Assembly: GCF_029168945.1 (NCBI RefSeq)
Contig: NC_083604.1
Location: forward strand, 46,681,686-46,745,685
Direction: 5' to 3'
DNA length: 64,000 nt
Origin: Cannabis sativa
Taxonomy: Eukaryota; Streptophyta; Magnoliopsida; Rosales; Cannabaceae
Shown in pieces: positions 33,556-46,662 of this stretch. How positions within the stretch are numbered: position 1 is the stretch's first letter; the number at the start of each line of letters is the position of its first letter. The notes beneath the pieces were generated by a model that was not told the DNA's origin, searched no databases, and saw only the letters and a program-made list of their open reading frames with translations. A program made the position numbers and the translations under genes.

Positions 33556-34342
33556 AGGGATAAATTTACCGTTTCACCCCTCAATGTATTTTGATCCTTC
33601 AAACACTTAGCTACCTGTAAATGATGTTTTAGTGAACTAAAATATAATCACTGAAACAAGAGCTATTCGATTTACATCTATTTAGCTAAGCTCGAAGGAA
33701 ATCATCACTTAACTTCTAAATACCTATAGAAGCTATAGATTCCATATTTATGTTTAGCGCTCCCACTCAATCATACTATCATGTTCCCAAAATGTATGTA
33801 TCACCCTGACCCAAATGTAGGCTTAACTAACAAATCAAAGAACATGAGTAGCATTCCTGAGATTGAACCTAAGCATATCAGGATTAAGATCTTTTGATCT
33901 AAGATCAACTAGTGATTTTGACATAGAAAGATACAACCGTAAGTATTATAATATCTTAACCAAGATCAATATTGGTCCGGTCCAATGTATAATCCATACA
34001 TTCGAAGCTAGTATACTTTGCCAATGTTCTGGAAAGAACATAACACTTATGCAAAGTGTAAGTACACTTCATCGCTTATTATCACATCAGTGTAAATCCA
34101 ATGCACTGATGAAACAGGGACTTTGTCTTTCGAATCATATAATCACAATCACATTCTACTGTGTTGACATCACTGTAATTGTGAATGACTATATGTTCTG
34201 GACTTAATAGATTTTGTATATATATGTATATTAAACAATAAGCATGAAAACAACATGTAAACATAAATCACTTCCAATCTCTTATTGATAACAAATCAGA
34301 TTAGATTGTAATGGATTTTATTTAGGGCATAAAATCCCAACA
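33556..34342 (-). repeat. M2 copia-like 3' LTR, right part
   Basis: Starts with AGGGA and continues the LTR broken at 16086 to the terminus GGGCATAAAATCCCAACA. It aligns with 43609-44396. The polypurine tract follows at 34343-34357 (minus-strand GTGCAAGTGGGAGTT). Confidence 0.92.
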
Positions 34343-36169
34343 AACTCCCACTTGCACTAACATGAAACAACCTGTGCATTCCAATAAATCTGTTGTATTG
34401 ATCTTCAGATCAAGTGTAGTATATTTGACTCAACCGAAATATCTAGAACCATGTTCATAAAACATTATGCAACATCCTTTACTATATGCATTACTCATCA
34501 AGGGATACTGAAATCCTTACTGCTTCTTAAGTACATCTTAATAAACAGAAGACATATCTCTCATTGTTTTAAAGAATGAAATAAAGATAATACAGTGTAG
34601 AATTTTCTTAAGTTGAATAAGATTCTGGTAATTTCGAATTTACAAAGTTATATATCTTCACTGATGGAGCTTGAATCATTATAGATGGGTTTTTACACTC
34701 TTCTAGAATAATTCCTCCACCCCCAGAGTAACTGCCATCTCGAATTCTTTATGAGTTGGTGTAGACATAAGGACTACTAATACATGCATCCTCATTATCT
34801 AACACATAGGTCACTTTCATAAATCTTTCTTGACTGTCCTTTAATGTTCCTTATTTGATTTCATCTCAGATGGCTCCCACTCAACAGTAGGTGTCTGGTT
34901 AAATTATACATAAAAGTACATTTAACCTCTTACTATTGTTTTGAGGGATATCTAGTTGTGACATATTATCTTAGTCTGAAACTGTAAGTTCCTTCTAAAC
35001 TAAGTCATCAACATAGCAATCTAGTATTTTAAATAAAGTGTAAAATACTTGCTAGAGATTAAGTTATCAAATTGAGATACCATAAAATTTTATGAGGATT
35101 AAGAATTTTTTCCCAAGTCATTCGAATAGACTATGCAAGAATTCTACTATCTTATTCTCATAATTCTGATAAGTTATTTCTATCCATATGAATGGTTAGA
35201 ATTACTATCTCAGTAGTGTTCTTATGTTCCTATCACAAGTGTCAACCAAATGAAGATGGATAAAGAATTTTAAAATTCTCCCACTCAATTAAGGTAGTGT
35301 GATACATTGTCAAAGAACTTTATTGGTATCAATTTCTATTATAACAGTAAATATAAATTGGAATATAAATCAAGATCAAGAATATATTCTGATAATTGTT
35401 AATTCATTATATTACATCCATGTTTAAAATATGTGTGACAAAGAGTACTGTGGTGTATTGAGCATAGTCCAGAGTTCAAAATGAACTACATATTTCAATA
35501 GTATAGTCCACCCCTAAGTATATAGAGATTATGATCCACCCCTAAGGGATATAGAGATCACACTTCTCTAAGTGTTATAGAGATCATGTGGAATTATGAA
35601 TATAATCTAGAGTTCAATAGATATAAAAGATCGTTGAACTGCATATTATTCTTAACTTTTCCACCCCTATCAGATCACAAGATTTTTTTATTAAACAAAT
35701 TCTTAATAATTGTTTTTAGAATTAACAATTATTCATAAACATAGAAATGAAATTCTAAGTGTTTATGTACTATTAACTCATTGAAGAGTTGAAGATACTA
35801 TAGAATTTGTATCAATACTAAAAACACATACACATACAATCATTAAAACATATAAATATAATTGGTACTGGCATACACAAGATAAAGTAAATGAAGCTCA
35901 ATTCATAAATGTAATTTATTTCCAAAATAGAAAACTTTATTATAAAATTTTCCAAAATTAAAGGAATTGTCTGCAACAATATGAAAAACAGGGAATAAAA
36001 TCCCAAACTAATAATTGAAATCCAAATTGTTCTGAACTAAAACAATTAATTCAAAAAATAAAGAAGATTTTGAGCTTCATCTTCATCTTGGATTATCTCC
36101 ACCCATCTGTCCAACCATCCGATTCAACTCACTAAGATAGCAACCGAGTTGAAGCAGCTGGACTTACTC
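34343..36169 (-). pseudogene. M2 interior, LTR-proximal part: decayed copia RNase H to integrase
   Basis: After the polypurine tract the minus strand holds remnants related to P1: the RNase H area (reverse of ACTCAACAGTAGGTGTCTGG near 34875) and the integrase DRGG area (CCACCCCTATCAGATCACAA near 35660). A small tandem repeat, CCACCCCTAAG..TATAGAGAT, lies at about 35510-35600. All frames are broken. At about 36170 the RNase H area starts again, so this piece is fused to a second, partly overlapping interior. Confidence 0.6.
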
Positions 36170-36422
36170 ATTACTTACACTCAGCAGCAGGTGTCTGGTC
36201 AAGGCATACAAAAGCATATCTGAGACCTCTTACTGATGATTCTAAGGAATTCTTTCATTGGTTTCTATCTTTTCTGGAATAGTTGAAACTTTTCCTTAGA
36301 TAAATAAAATCTATGTCTAGAAGTCGAGAAGCTTCTATAGATTGCCATTAAAAAAAATGCTCCAGCGTCTTACTAAAGTAAGTTGCTTGCATTAGAGTAT
36401 GTAAATACTAGGCATACCACAA
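36170..36422 (-). pseudogene. M2 interior, second RNase H fragment left of the solo LTR
   Basis: It aligns with 53060-53310 of M3 and, in reverse, 27210-27460 of P1. It ends CATACCACAA and continues at 38325 with GCCATAGGTTTAG, as in the uninterrupted M3 sequence at about 53305. Confidence 0.75.
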
Positions 36423-38319
36423 TGTTGGAAATTATTTTACCAGGATCTTAGATCTACTCACAAGTATGTTGATTAAAACCCTAAATATGAACTTCTAAAA
36501 CAATTATGAAATAAACACATATAAAGTATGATAAACCTTACATTGGGTGCAGCGGAATTAAATGTCTCCTTCCGTTCAGATCTCAAACCCTTGTATCCTT
36601 TCTGTCGCAGAGTATTATCAAGATCTGAACCTGGATGTCTTTCTCTCCTTCTTTAGTGTTGAAACTCCTTCTTGCTGAAAGTCTTTCTTCACGATCTTCC
36701 TCACTATGATTGAGGTATCACTTGCTGTGTGTGGGCACTACTCTAACCACTAAGAGGTTTCGAAATTTCAAGGAAGAAGAAAGAGAAGAAGGTGGCGACT
36801 AGGTTTAGAGAGAGAAGGCTCAGGTTTTTCTCTGAAGGAAAAAGTAGAAAGTTAAGTGTAAATTTCCTGAAGCCTTCACTATCTATTTATAGCATTCCAC
36901 TAGGGTTAGGTTTGAATTATTTGGCATTAAAATAATGAAAATATAAGATGAAAAACCCTATAAAAGTAACTGGCCCTATACAATATGGATTTGGGCCACA
37001 CTTTTTGCAATTTTGCAGTTTTATCATTTCTGCATCTCATTTTCTCAAAAACGCCAATTTTCAAATTCAACCATTTAAATGCCAATTCTAAATATTCAAT
37101 AACTATAAGTAATTATTAAATAATATTGTCATTTACCATATTTATTAATTGAACCATAGAAAGTATCATAATTAACAAATATGCCCCTAAAACTCTTTCT
37201 TTACGATTTTGCCCTTACTTAGTGAAAAATTCACAAATAGACATAGTCTAATTTGAGAATTATAATTGATTAATCAAAACCAATTATATGAGTCTTACAA
37301 GCAATATTATCTCAACTAGTGGGGGACCATGGGTCTATATAACCGAGCTTCCAATAAGCAGATCAAGAATTTATAATCTAAATTCACTGACTTATTAATT
37401 CTTCGTTGAATCCACGCATAGAACTTAGAATTGCACTCTCAGTATATAGAATGCTCTATATGTTCCACCATATAGACACATCATTAGTTATCCATTGTTA
37501 TAATCCTAATTTGATCAATGATCCTCTATATGAATGATCTACATTGTAAAGGGATTAGATTACCGTTACACCTTACAATGTATTTTATCCTTAAAACACT
37601 TAACCCCATATAAATGATATTTCAGCTTATGTGAAATGAGTACTCCACCATTTATTTTCGTTTGGTCAAGCTCGAAGGAGATCATCCTTTACTTACTATT
37701 CGCCAGATAGAATCTATAGATTCCATGTTTATGTTAGTGCTCCCACTCAATTGCACTACCGTGTTCCCAAAATGTACGTATCACCCTGACCCAAAAGTAG
37801 GCTTAACTAAAAATCAAAGAACACGAATAGCCTCTTGATATTGAGCCTAATCATAACAGGATTAAGATCATTTGATCTAGGATCAACTAGGCAATATTGA
37901 CTTGAATAGATATTACGGTAAGTTTAATAAATCTAAGTCAAAGTTCAATATCGGTCCCTTCCGATGCATACTCCATGCATCCAACCTGAGCTTTACTTTA
38001 ACCAATGCCCTGGAAAGAACATAGCATTTCTCCAAATGCAAGTAAACTCTGTTGTAGATTATCATATCAGTAAAACCCTCTGTCTGATAAATCTAGGAAA
38101 CTTTATTCACATAGTCATGTTTACTTTCCAATATGTTGACAACATAATAAACAGGATCAAGTATGTGAAAAGGGTTTCAGATGAATTCATACATTATGTA
38201 CATATAATCATGAAATAAATCATGTGAACCATGCAACATTAAATGTTATTTCTGATCTATATTAATAAGTAAATCTGATTATATTGAAATGAGTTTTATT
38301 TAGGGCATAAAACCCAACA
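36423..38319 (-). mobile_element. Solo copia-like LTR with CACAA target duplication
   Basis: A complete 1897-bp LTR from TGTTGGAAATTATTTTACC to GGGCATAAAACCCAACA, flanked by CACAA at 36418-36422 and 38320-38324. No primer site or polypurine tract adjoins it, and the sequence on both sides is one continuous copia interior. It is therefore the product of LTR-LTR recombination of a former full element. It is closest to the M1 LTR and preserves the empty site of the Tat insertion. Confidence 0.95.
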
Positions 38320-41300
38320 CACAAGCCATAGGTTTAGATAATCTCAAACCTATAATACTAGAAACAGGAAGTTTTGTTAAGTCCATTGAATAGACTTATT
38401 TTTCAAAATTTCCTTTCTTGTCCTTGTAATAGAAAACTTTTGGTTGTTCCATATGAATGGTTTTAACCATAGTTTTCTTGGCTTTGCTTCCTAGTTTCTT
38501 ATTCTGACAATCCATTACTTGTTTAAACTAACAATGAATTTTCATCACAAGTGTCTTCCAAGTCATAACAGGGTGAGTTCCTTGAAACCCTCCCACTACG
38601 ACAAGACACCGTGATTTTGTCTAAGAATAAACAGGGCATTTTCACAAATGAAAGCAATGTTAATGTTCTCTCTCCATTCGGAAAGTTAGATACATTTAAC
38701 TTATTATCGGTCAACAGTAAAAACATGGGATTGGTCATTGTCATGTTGGATACTACAAATAACAATAAATAGAAATCAAGGTTTAACACAAAATCTCATT
38801 CAGAAATTATTGGCACATAGCAAGTAGGAATGACAAGCGAAAATACTAAAACATACAATCCTAAATAATTTCCAAGGTTTTCAACAAACTGATATCAGTG
38901 TCCCGTTTAGGCGAGAGTCAAAGCTACCATCCATTGAATAGAGTTGTCAGCTCATCTAAAATGATAAACATTCTAGCAACCTTTTACTCGATCAAGATGA
39001 GAATCCAGCGTTGTCCCATTTAGGCGAGAGTCAAGCCTATTCTATCTTATGAGCTTCCACCATTGTTTCATACTTTTGTAAGCCCTATTAAAGTCGCCTC
39101 CATTAGGGTGATCCATACTAAAATAAAAACTTACAAAAAGTACTTATCTTTCGAGATTCTACGGTGTTAAATTGCTAATGAACGTTCCTCCATTAGGGAG
39201 GATTACTCACTAAAACAATAACTATGTAAAACCAACAATGGAGATCGAATACCCTAATAATAATAAAGCTCATTATTTAAAATGTTCTTTCTTCTAATAT
39301 TTATTGTAATCTATTTATTTTAAATATATATTTATTGAATTAAAATTTCCTATTTAGAATAAAATTTTAATTTAATATTTATAAAATTATACTTAGATGG
39401 ATATGAAAATAAAATGAATTATTTCCATCTTAGTAATAATTTTTCAATAAATATTTAGAAAATTATTCAATTTAAGTTGTATTAATTTAAATTAATTTAC
39501 AACTCAAATTTAATTTTCTATAAATATATATTGCATTTGGGAAAATTAAAGTATATGATAATACAATTTTCGAAATGCTCTAAAATATAATAAAATAAAT
39601 CTTAAAAAATTATTCTAATTTTATGTTGGTCAAAAATTAATTAATAAAAATTAATTTTCAACTAAAATATAATTTTCTTATTTAATTAAATATAAAGAGA
39701 AATTCAAATATTTAAGTATCATGATGAAAATCAACTTAAATATTAATTTTCTATTTAATTAAACTCTACTAGAAAAATACTTCAAGCAAAATATAGATAA
39801 TATCTATCTAGACTTTTATTGACTAATTAATTCATTTTCTAATTATAATATATTTTAGTTCATTTATTTTAAATTAATCATTAAATGAAAAAATCATTGA
39901 TTAAATTGATCCAAAATTAATTAAAATAAATAATTAATTTTCAACTTTAATCTATTTTTCAAAAAAAATTCAAAAAAAATATCTTGCATAATTAAATGCA
40001 ATTTCGAAAAATAATGATTAAAAAAATATATATTTTGAAAATTATTCAAACTTAAGTTGTTATGAAATTTAAAAATTTCCAACTTAAAATAATATTCTAT
40101 TTAATTAAATACCATGAAAATTATAACATTTAAGTCTCATGATGAAAATAAACTTAGATATTTAATTTTTAATTTAATTAATTGTATTAAATTCAAGAAA
40201 TAAATAATTAAGTATAGATGAGAATTAATTATTAATTCTAGTTTAATACTAGGAAAATATACTTTACTTAAATTGATCCAAAATTAATTATTAAACAATT
40301 AATTTTCAATCCAAATATTTTCCTATTTAATATTAGAAAAATAATTAGTACTAGCAATAACTATCTAGAATATATTGCAATTAACTAAGTGTTTTTCTAA
40401 AATTAACTTCAAAATATTAAAATGAAAAATAAATTTCATATATTTTAAAAGTTAATTATGTTGCTAATTCAATTTTAATTAGGCTATACTAATATTATTA
40501 ACCTAATACAATTATTTAAATAAGGCAAATGGGCCTTCACAATTGGGGTAGTTCATGTGAGGGAAGGCTGGGTCCAGTATGTCGTACCCACTACTATTGG
40601 CCTCCTAACTCTCACACAAGGCCTAAAGGAGAGGAATTTAACCTTTAAATAAACAATTGTTATTAATTAAATAAGCCTAATTCTAATTGGGCCTAAATAA
40701 AATTTCCTAAGTGAATTTTTTTTAGCAACCTAGTCCATTTACTTAGTAATTAAGAACTTAAATGGGCTTCCTATATGAATCTAAGCCCAATAAAAACATA
40801 TAGGCTCACACATGTCAAATGATTTTGAATGGGCCCTATCATGTTACTAGGTTTACACAGATGAAAGAAATTGCAAAATTTACCTGTTACAAATTATTTA
40901 TAAGATCTATTGACAATCGGACTATAATTAAAATCATATCATTGGATTTGTCAACAAGTTAATCATAGCAATTTAGATCAAATAAATAATAAGTTTGTAA
41001 AAAAAAATTGAATATATACAATATAATAATCAAACAATACAAACAAACAAGTAACTGATCTGGAATATCTGGAAAGTAAGCTAAAATATCTCAATCTTAA
41101 TTTTTTTTTTTCAAAAAAAAAAATTAAATTTTAAAATAAATATCTTAACTAGAATTCAAATTTAGATTGTTAGAGAATATTTGAAAAGATTCAAAATTCA
41201 ACAAACTCCTAAATTTTCTAAATTCTAACAAAAATTCAAAAAATATCTAACCAATTTTTCAAATGTCAAGTTTATTCAAAAATTTAATTTTATTTAAAAT

Positions 41301-42483
41301 TTCTAATAAGATGATATAATAAAGTATCTTGAATTTTAAATTTAGATATTTCAATATTATATTCAAATTCTTATAATTTAATAAATTTAAATATTACATA
41401 AATAAACTAATTGAAAAATAAGATATTTTTATATGGTTAGAATATTTTAATAAAATAATAAAATAAAACAAGTTTGAAAATTTATGGTTTTGAAACCTTA
41501 AAACTAACCAACTTTTCAAATTTCATGTTATTTTTACCAAAATATAATTTTAATAAAAAAAAATATCTAATAAGATAAATGTTAAACCTAACATATTTCT
41601 AATCTTATAATTTTAATTAATAAAATATATTTTGAAAATAACAAATTTGAAAAAGATATTATACGGTTAGCAAATTTTGAAATTAGTACAAGATTATTTT
41701 AAAAGATAATATTTTAATATCAAAGTAAGATCATTTAAATTTAAAAAATATATATGTATCAAATCTTATAATTAAAATAAATAAAATAATCTAAAATTTA
41801 AAAATTAACCATAAGGCTATTTTTGTGAGAAATCAAATTTTCAAATTTCAAAACCTAGTAATATCTAAAACTAATTTTAATTCATAAAAAAATAATAAAA
41901 ATTAGTTTTATTCTGACAATTAGATTTTTAATTAAAAATTCAGATTCTACACAAAATTTTAACAAAAATTGGCTTTTGTTTCAATGAAAAACGATTTTTG
42001 AATCAAAAGTTATGACGAAAACAAATTTGAGGCACAGGGGTATGCAATGCATACCCCTGCGCGCGCGGAATGGGGTGTCTGGCCGAGCATCAAGGCTGCA
42101 TGCCGCCTACCTGACCGAGGGACACGGGCGGGACAAGGGCATGCTTCAGACACACCTGTTGTCTGAAGCATTTTTGTCCGAGCGTGCCCAAGCACCGTGC
42201 GCGCGCGTGTGACACTCAAACCCTGATATTTTCATTCAACTTCAAAATATCATATCTAATTCATAAAAAATCCAAATTAGGTTCTGTAAAAGCCCAAATT
42301 TATTAATTTTTTGTCTACTTTCCAGTGAAAATAATTCGAGATCGAAATAAAAAATATTTCAGTAACATACATTGCGATTTCTAAACTATTATCAAATAAG
42401 CACATAATAAACCACATGAAACCATCCAAATCAATGCAAATCATCGTTTTAAATCATATTTCGTGAAAGTAAATCATTACTAT
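38320..42483 (-). mobile_element. M2 interior, right part: linker remnant, repeat block and AT-rich leader
   Basis: On the minus strand the integrase-RT linker (CRSGRVSRNSPCYDLEDTCDE) lies within an 88-codon frame at 38789-38523. The duplicated-motif block is at about 38880-39250. A long AT-rich leader runs to the primer site at 42484. The integrase part seen in P1 is missing between 38800 and 38880. A GC-rich hairpin island occupies 42024-42215. No intact gene. Confidence 0.75.
42024..42215. other. GC-rich hairpin island in the copia leader
   Basis: About 190 bp of high GC inside a leader of very low GC. It contains a 25-nt palindrome at about 42035-42059 (arms CAGGGGTATGCA and TGCATACCCCTG) and a hairpin at about 42141-42169 (arms TGCTTCAGACA and TGTCTGAAGCA, 7-nt loop), with GCGCGCGCG runs on both sides. 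It lies about 270-460 nt after the primer site on the element's strand, where packaging or dimerisation signals occur in other retroelements. That role is inference. Confidence 0.7.
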
Positions 42484-42496
42484 GGCTCTGAGGCCA
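42484..42496 (-). other. Primer binding site (tRNA-Met type) of M2
   Basis: TGGCCTCAGAGCC on the minus strand, two bases after the LTR end, identical to the M1 site and two bases off the initiator-Met consensus. Confidence 0.8.
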
Positions 42497-42498
42497 AT

Positions 42499-44396
42499 TG
42501 TTGGAATTATGTTTTACCAGGATCTAGATTTACTAACAAGTATGTTTCATTAACATCCTAATATGAATTTCTAAAACAATAAAATTAAACACATATAAAG
42601 TTTTAGAAAACCTTACATTGGGTGCAGCAGAATAATATGTCTCCTTCCACTCAGATCTCTAACCCTTGTATCCTTTCTGTCGCAGAGTATCACCAAGATC
42701 TGAGCCCGAATGTCCTTCTCTTTAGTTTGGATTCTTCACAATCTTCTAGACTATGATTGAGATACCACTTGATGTGTGTGGGCACTACTCTATCACTCAA
42801 GGTTTTCAAAAATTGAAAAAGAAAAGACAGAGAGAGAGAGAGAGAGAGAGAGAGGGGTCGGCTATAGAAGGATAGTGAGTGGCTCAATTTTTTCTGAAGG
42901 CAAAAATTTCTGATTTTTAATCTCTTGTTAAGTGTGAGCCATGACTATCTATTTATAGGTAACCACTAGGTTTAGGTTAGCAATTAATTGGCATTAAAAT
43001 AATGAAAATAATAATTAGAAAAAGCATATCAAGTGGCCGGCCATAGAGTTTATGGGCCCCACTTGGTATTTTGCAATTTTGACAATTTTCATTTCTATTT
43101 TCTCAAAAACACCAATTTTCTAATTCTAACCATTCAAATGCCGAAAATAATTATTTAATAACTAAAATAAATTAATAAATATTATTGTCATTTAATATAA
43201 TTATTAATTAGACATATAAAGTCTCTTAATTAATAAATAAAACTTAGAATCTCTTTTCTTCACAATTTTGCCCTTGCTTAGTGAAAATTCATAAACTAGA
43301 CATAGTCTAATTCTAGAATTATAATTGATTAATTAGAATCAATTATCTGAGTCTTACAAGCAGTATGGTCTCAACTAGAATGGGGACCATGGGCCTATAT
43401 TGTTGAGCTTCCAATAAGCTGAACCGAATTTACCAAGTAAATTCCCTAACTTATTAATTCCTTATTGCATCCACTCTTAGAACTTGGAATTGCACTCTCA
43501 ATCATATAGAACGCTCTATATGTTCCACCATATAGATACGCTATCACATTTAACCATCGTTATAACCTCAATGATCAAAGATCCTATATATAGATGATTT
43601 ACACCGAGTAGGGATAAATTTACCGTTTCACCCCTCAATGTATTTTGATCCTTAAAACACTTAGCTACCTGTAAATGATGTTTTAGTGAACTAAAATATA
43701 ATCATTGAAACAAGAGCTCTTCCATTTACATCTATTTAGCTAAGCTCAAAGGAAATCATCACTTAACTTCTAAATACCTATAGAAGTTATAAATTCCATA
43801 TTTATGTTTAGCGCTCCCACTCAATCATACTATCATGCTCCCAAAATGTACGTATCACCCTGACACAAAAGTAGGCTTAACTAACAAATCAAAGAACAGG
43901 AATAGCACACCTGAGATTGAACCTAAGTATATCAGGATTAAGATCTTTTGATCTAAGATCAACTAGTGATATTGACTTGGAAAGATACAACCGTAAGTAT
44001 TATAATATCTTAACCAAGATCAATATCGGTCAAGTCCAATGTATACTCCATACATTCAAAGCTAGTATACTTTGCCAATGTTCTGGAAAGAACATAACAC
44101 TTATGCAAAGTGTAAGTACACTTCATCGCTGATTATCACATTAGTGTAAGTCCAATACACTGATGAAACAGGGACTTTGTCTTTCGAATCATAAAATCAC
44201 AATCACATTCCACTGTGTTGACATCACTATAATTGTGAATGACTATATGTTCTGGACTTAATAGATTTTGTGTATATATATACATTAAACCATAAACATG
44301 AAAATAACATGTAAACATAAATCACTTCTCATCTCTTATTGATAACAAATCAGAGTAGATTGTAATGGGTTTTATTTAGGGCATAAAATTCCAACA
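42499..44396 (-). repeat. M2 copia-like 5' LTR (complete)
   Basis: 1898 bp, TGTTGGAATTATGTTTTACC to GGGCATAAAATTCCAACA. It belongs to the same subfamily as the split 15414-16086/33556-34342 LTR and differs from the M1/solo type. A short GA tract is at 42831-42854. Its outer edge abuts chromovirus B pol at 44397. Confidence 0.92.
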
Positions 44397-46662
44397 GCAA
44401 CAACCCTGCCGTTCTCTGATTTTCAGCCTTGATCTGCTGACAAGTTAGGCATCGCAATACGAATTCTACCACATTCTTCTTAATTCTGCTCCACCTGAAG
44501 TAGGTTTTAAGATCTTGATACATCTTGGTGGTACCGGGATGCAGGGAATATGGAGTGGTATGAGCCTCTTCAAGAATTTCATTTCTAAGTTCCGCACTAC
44601 TAGGAACACAAACCCTAGTCTTGAATAATAACATCCCACTATCTAACATTGTAAAGTCTCTTGCTTGACCAGCTGAAACCTTTTCTCTAATCTTTACTAA
44701 CTCTGGATGAGTTAACTTAGAACCTTTAATTCGCTCCAACAGATCAGATTGCAGCGACAAATTATGAAGTTTGCCTACAACAAACTCGATGCTTGATCTG
44801 ACCATGTCTTCTGCTAATTGAGGTGAAATTTGAACCATACTAGTTACTTGCCTGTGACCTCTCCTGCTCAGGGCATCGACCACTACAGGATGGTAAAGAT
44901 CTCACAATCATAATCCTTTCTGAGTAATGAAATATTTGAGACTTTTATGGTCAGTATAAATTTCACATCTCTCTCCGTAGAGATAATGCCGCCAAATCTT
45001 CAAAGCAAAAACTACTGCGGCAAGTTCTAGGTCATGAGTTGGGTACCACTGTTCTTAATCATTCAACTGACGAGAGGCGTAGGCAATAACCCGATCAGCC
45101 TGCATCAGTACACACCCCAGACCCTGTCTTAATGCATCACAGTATACCACAAACTTCTCTTTATCAAAAGGTAAGGCTAACACTGGAGCTGTGATTAATC
45201 TCTATTTCAGCTCCTGAAAGCTTGCTTCGCACTTATCCGTCCACACAAGACGCTGATTCTTTTTAGTGAGATCCGTTAAGGGTGTTGAAATTTTGGAAAA
45301 CCCTTCTACGAACCGACGATAATAACCAGCCAAACCAAAGAAGCTTTTAACTTCTGTAACTGTTTCCGGTCTTGGCCAATCCATGAAGGATTCTATCTTC
45401 CCTGGATCCACCTTGATCTCGTCTTTACTAACAATGTGCCCAAGGAAGGATACCTGAGATAGCCATAATTTGCACTTCTTGAATTTGGCGTAAAACTTAT
45501 GTTCTCGAAGTCATTTCAGAACCATCAAGAGATTTTGTTCATGCTCCTCTTTTGATTGAGAGTACACAAGGATATCTTCGATAAATACAATTACACATAT
45601 ATCGAGGAAATCCTTGAATACCATATTCATCAGGTCCATGAAAGCTGTGGGAACATTGGTCAGTCCAAAAGACATAACCAGAAATTCATAATGTCCATAT
45701 CTAGTGCGGAAAGCTGTCTTTGGAATGTCCCCCTCTCAGATTCTCAACTGATGATAGCCCGATGGGAGATTAATCTTTGAAAAGAACGTCTCTCCCTGAA
45801 GTTGATCGAAGAGATCGTCGATCCTAAGTAAAGGATACTTATTCTTGATTGTTAACTTATTCAATTCCCGGTAGTCAATTCACATTTGCAAAGATCCATC
45901 TTTCTTTTAACAAACAGTACTGGAGCCTCCTAAGGTGACACACTAGGGCGTGAAAACCCTATGTCAAGCAACCCCTAGAGTTGAATTTTCAGTTCTTTAA
46001 GTTCTGCCGGAGCCATTTTGTAAGGGCCTTAGAAACTGGTTCTGCTCTAGGTGCCAAATTAATGACGAAATCGATTTCTCTCTGCGGTGGTAAACCCATA
46101 ATTTCATCAGGAAAAATATCTAGAAATTCCCTAACCACCTTGATGTCCTCTGGCCGAACAGAGTCAGGCCGAGTGGTATCCAATACCACGGCCGGAAACC
46201 CTAGACACTCCTCTTGTAACAATTCCCAAGCTGTTAATACTAAAATTATCGGGATCCGAGATCCCTGAACCAATCCGACAAAAAGAAACGGTTCTTCGCC
46301 TTCTGGTTGGAAGATTACCATCTTCCTCTTACAATAAATACTGGATGAGTACTTGGACAAAAATCCATTCCCAATATAATATCAAAATTCGCTAGATTCA
46401 TTTCTATTAAATTAGCACTCAACTCTCTATCCTCAATTCTAATCGGCATAGACCTACCCCATCTTTTGGATATGACTAATTCTCTGCCAGGCAGTAAGGT
46501 TCCAAACCTTGATTCATAACTATTGTGCAGTCTATCTAATTTACTAAAAATTATGGCTGCCACATAGGAGTGAGTGACCCCAGAGTCAAACAACACAGAG
46601 AAATAAGAGTTGTTGACCAAGAGCTGACCTGTTAATGCCCTGGCATACCGCACTGAAAGCAC
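44397..46662 (-). pseudogene. Chromovirus B: protease, RT, RNase H and integrase start (inactive, truncated)
   Basis: A minus-strand relative of chromovirus A. Protease 46662-46315 has LFDSGVTHSYVA and [12 protein letters not shown] [12 protein letters not shown] remains lie from 46360 down with frameshifts and stops; the RT end is at 45411-45202 ([21 protein letters not shown]). RNase H remains are at about 45170-44885 with a deletion, and the integrase zinc region runs 44883-44397 (HPGTTKMYQDLK, RCLTCQQIKAENQ, zinc-ligand Cys kept). It is cut at 44397 by the M2 LTR; the integrase core, chromodomain and 3' LTR are not in the window. About 120 bp are deleted between Gag knuckle and protease. 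Confidence 0.92.

Noticed and set aside
33863..34207. 114-codon frame, with a shorter form at 43917-44132
   Set aside because: It lies in the M2 LTR pair, is antisense to the element and shortened in the second copy, so it is not under coding constraint.
42010..42219. Two overlapping frames of 66-69 codons in the GC-rich island
   Set aside because: They arise from high GC and palindromes (few stop codons), differ between subfamilies and have no protein likeness.
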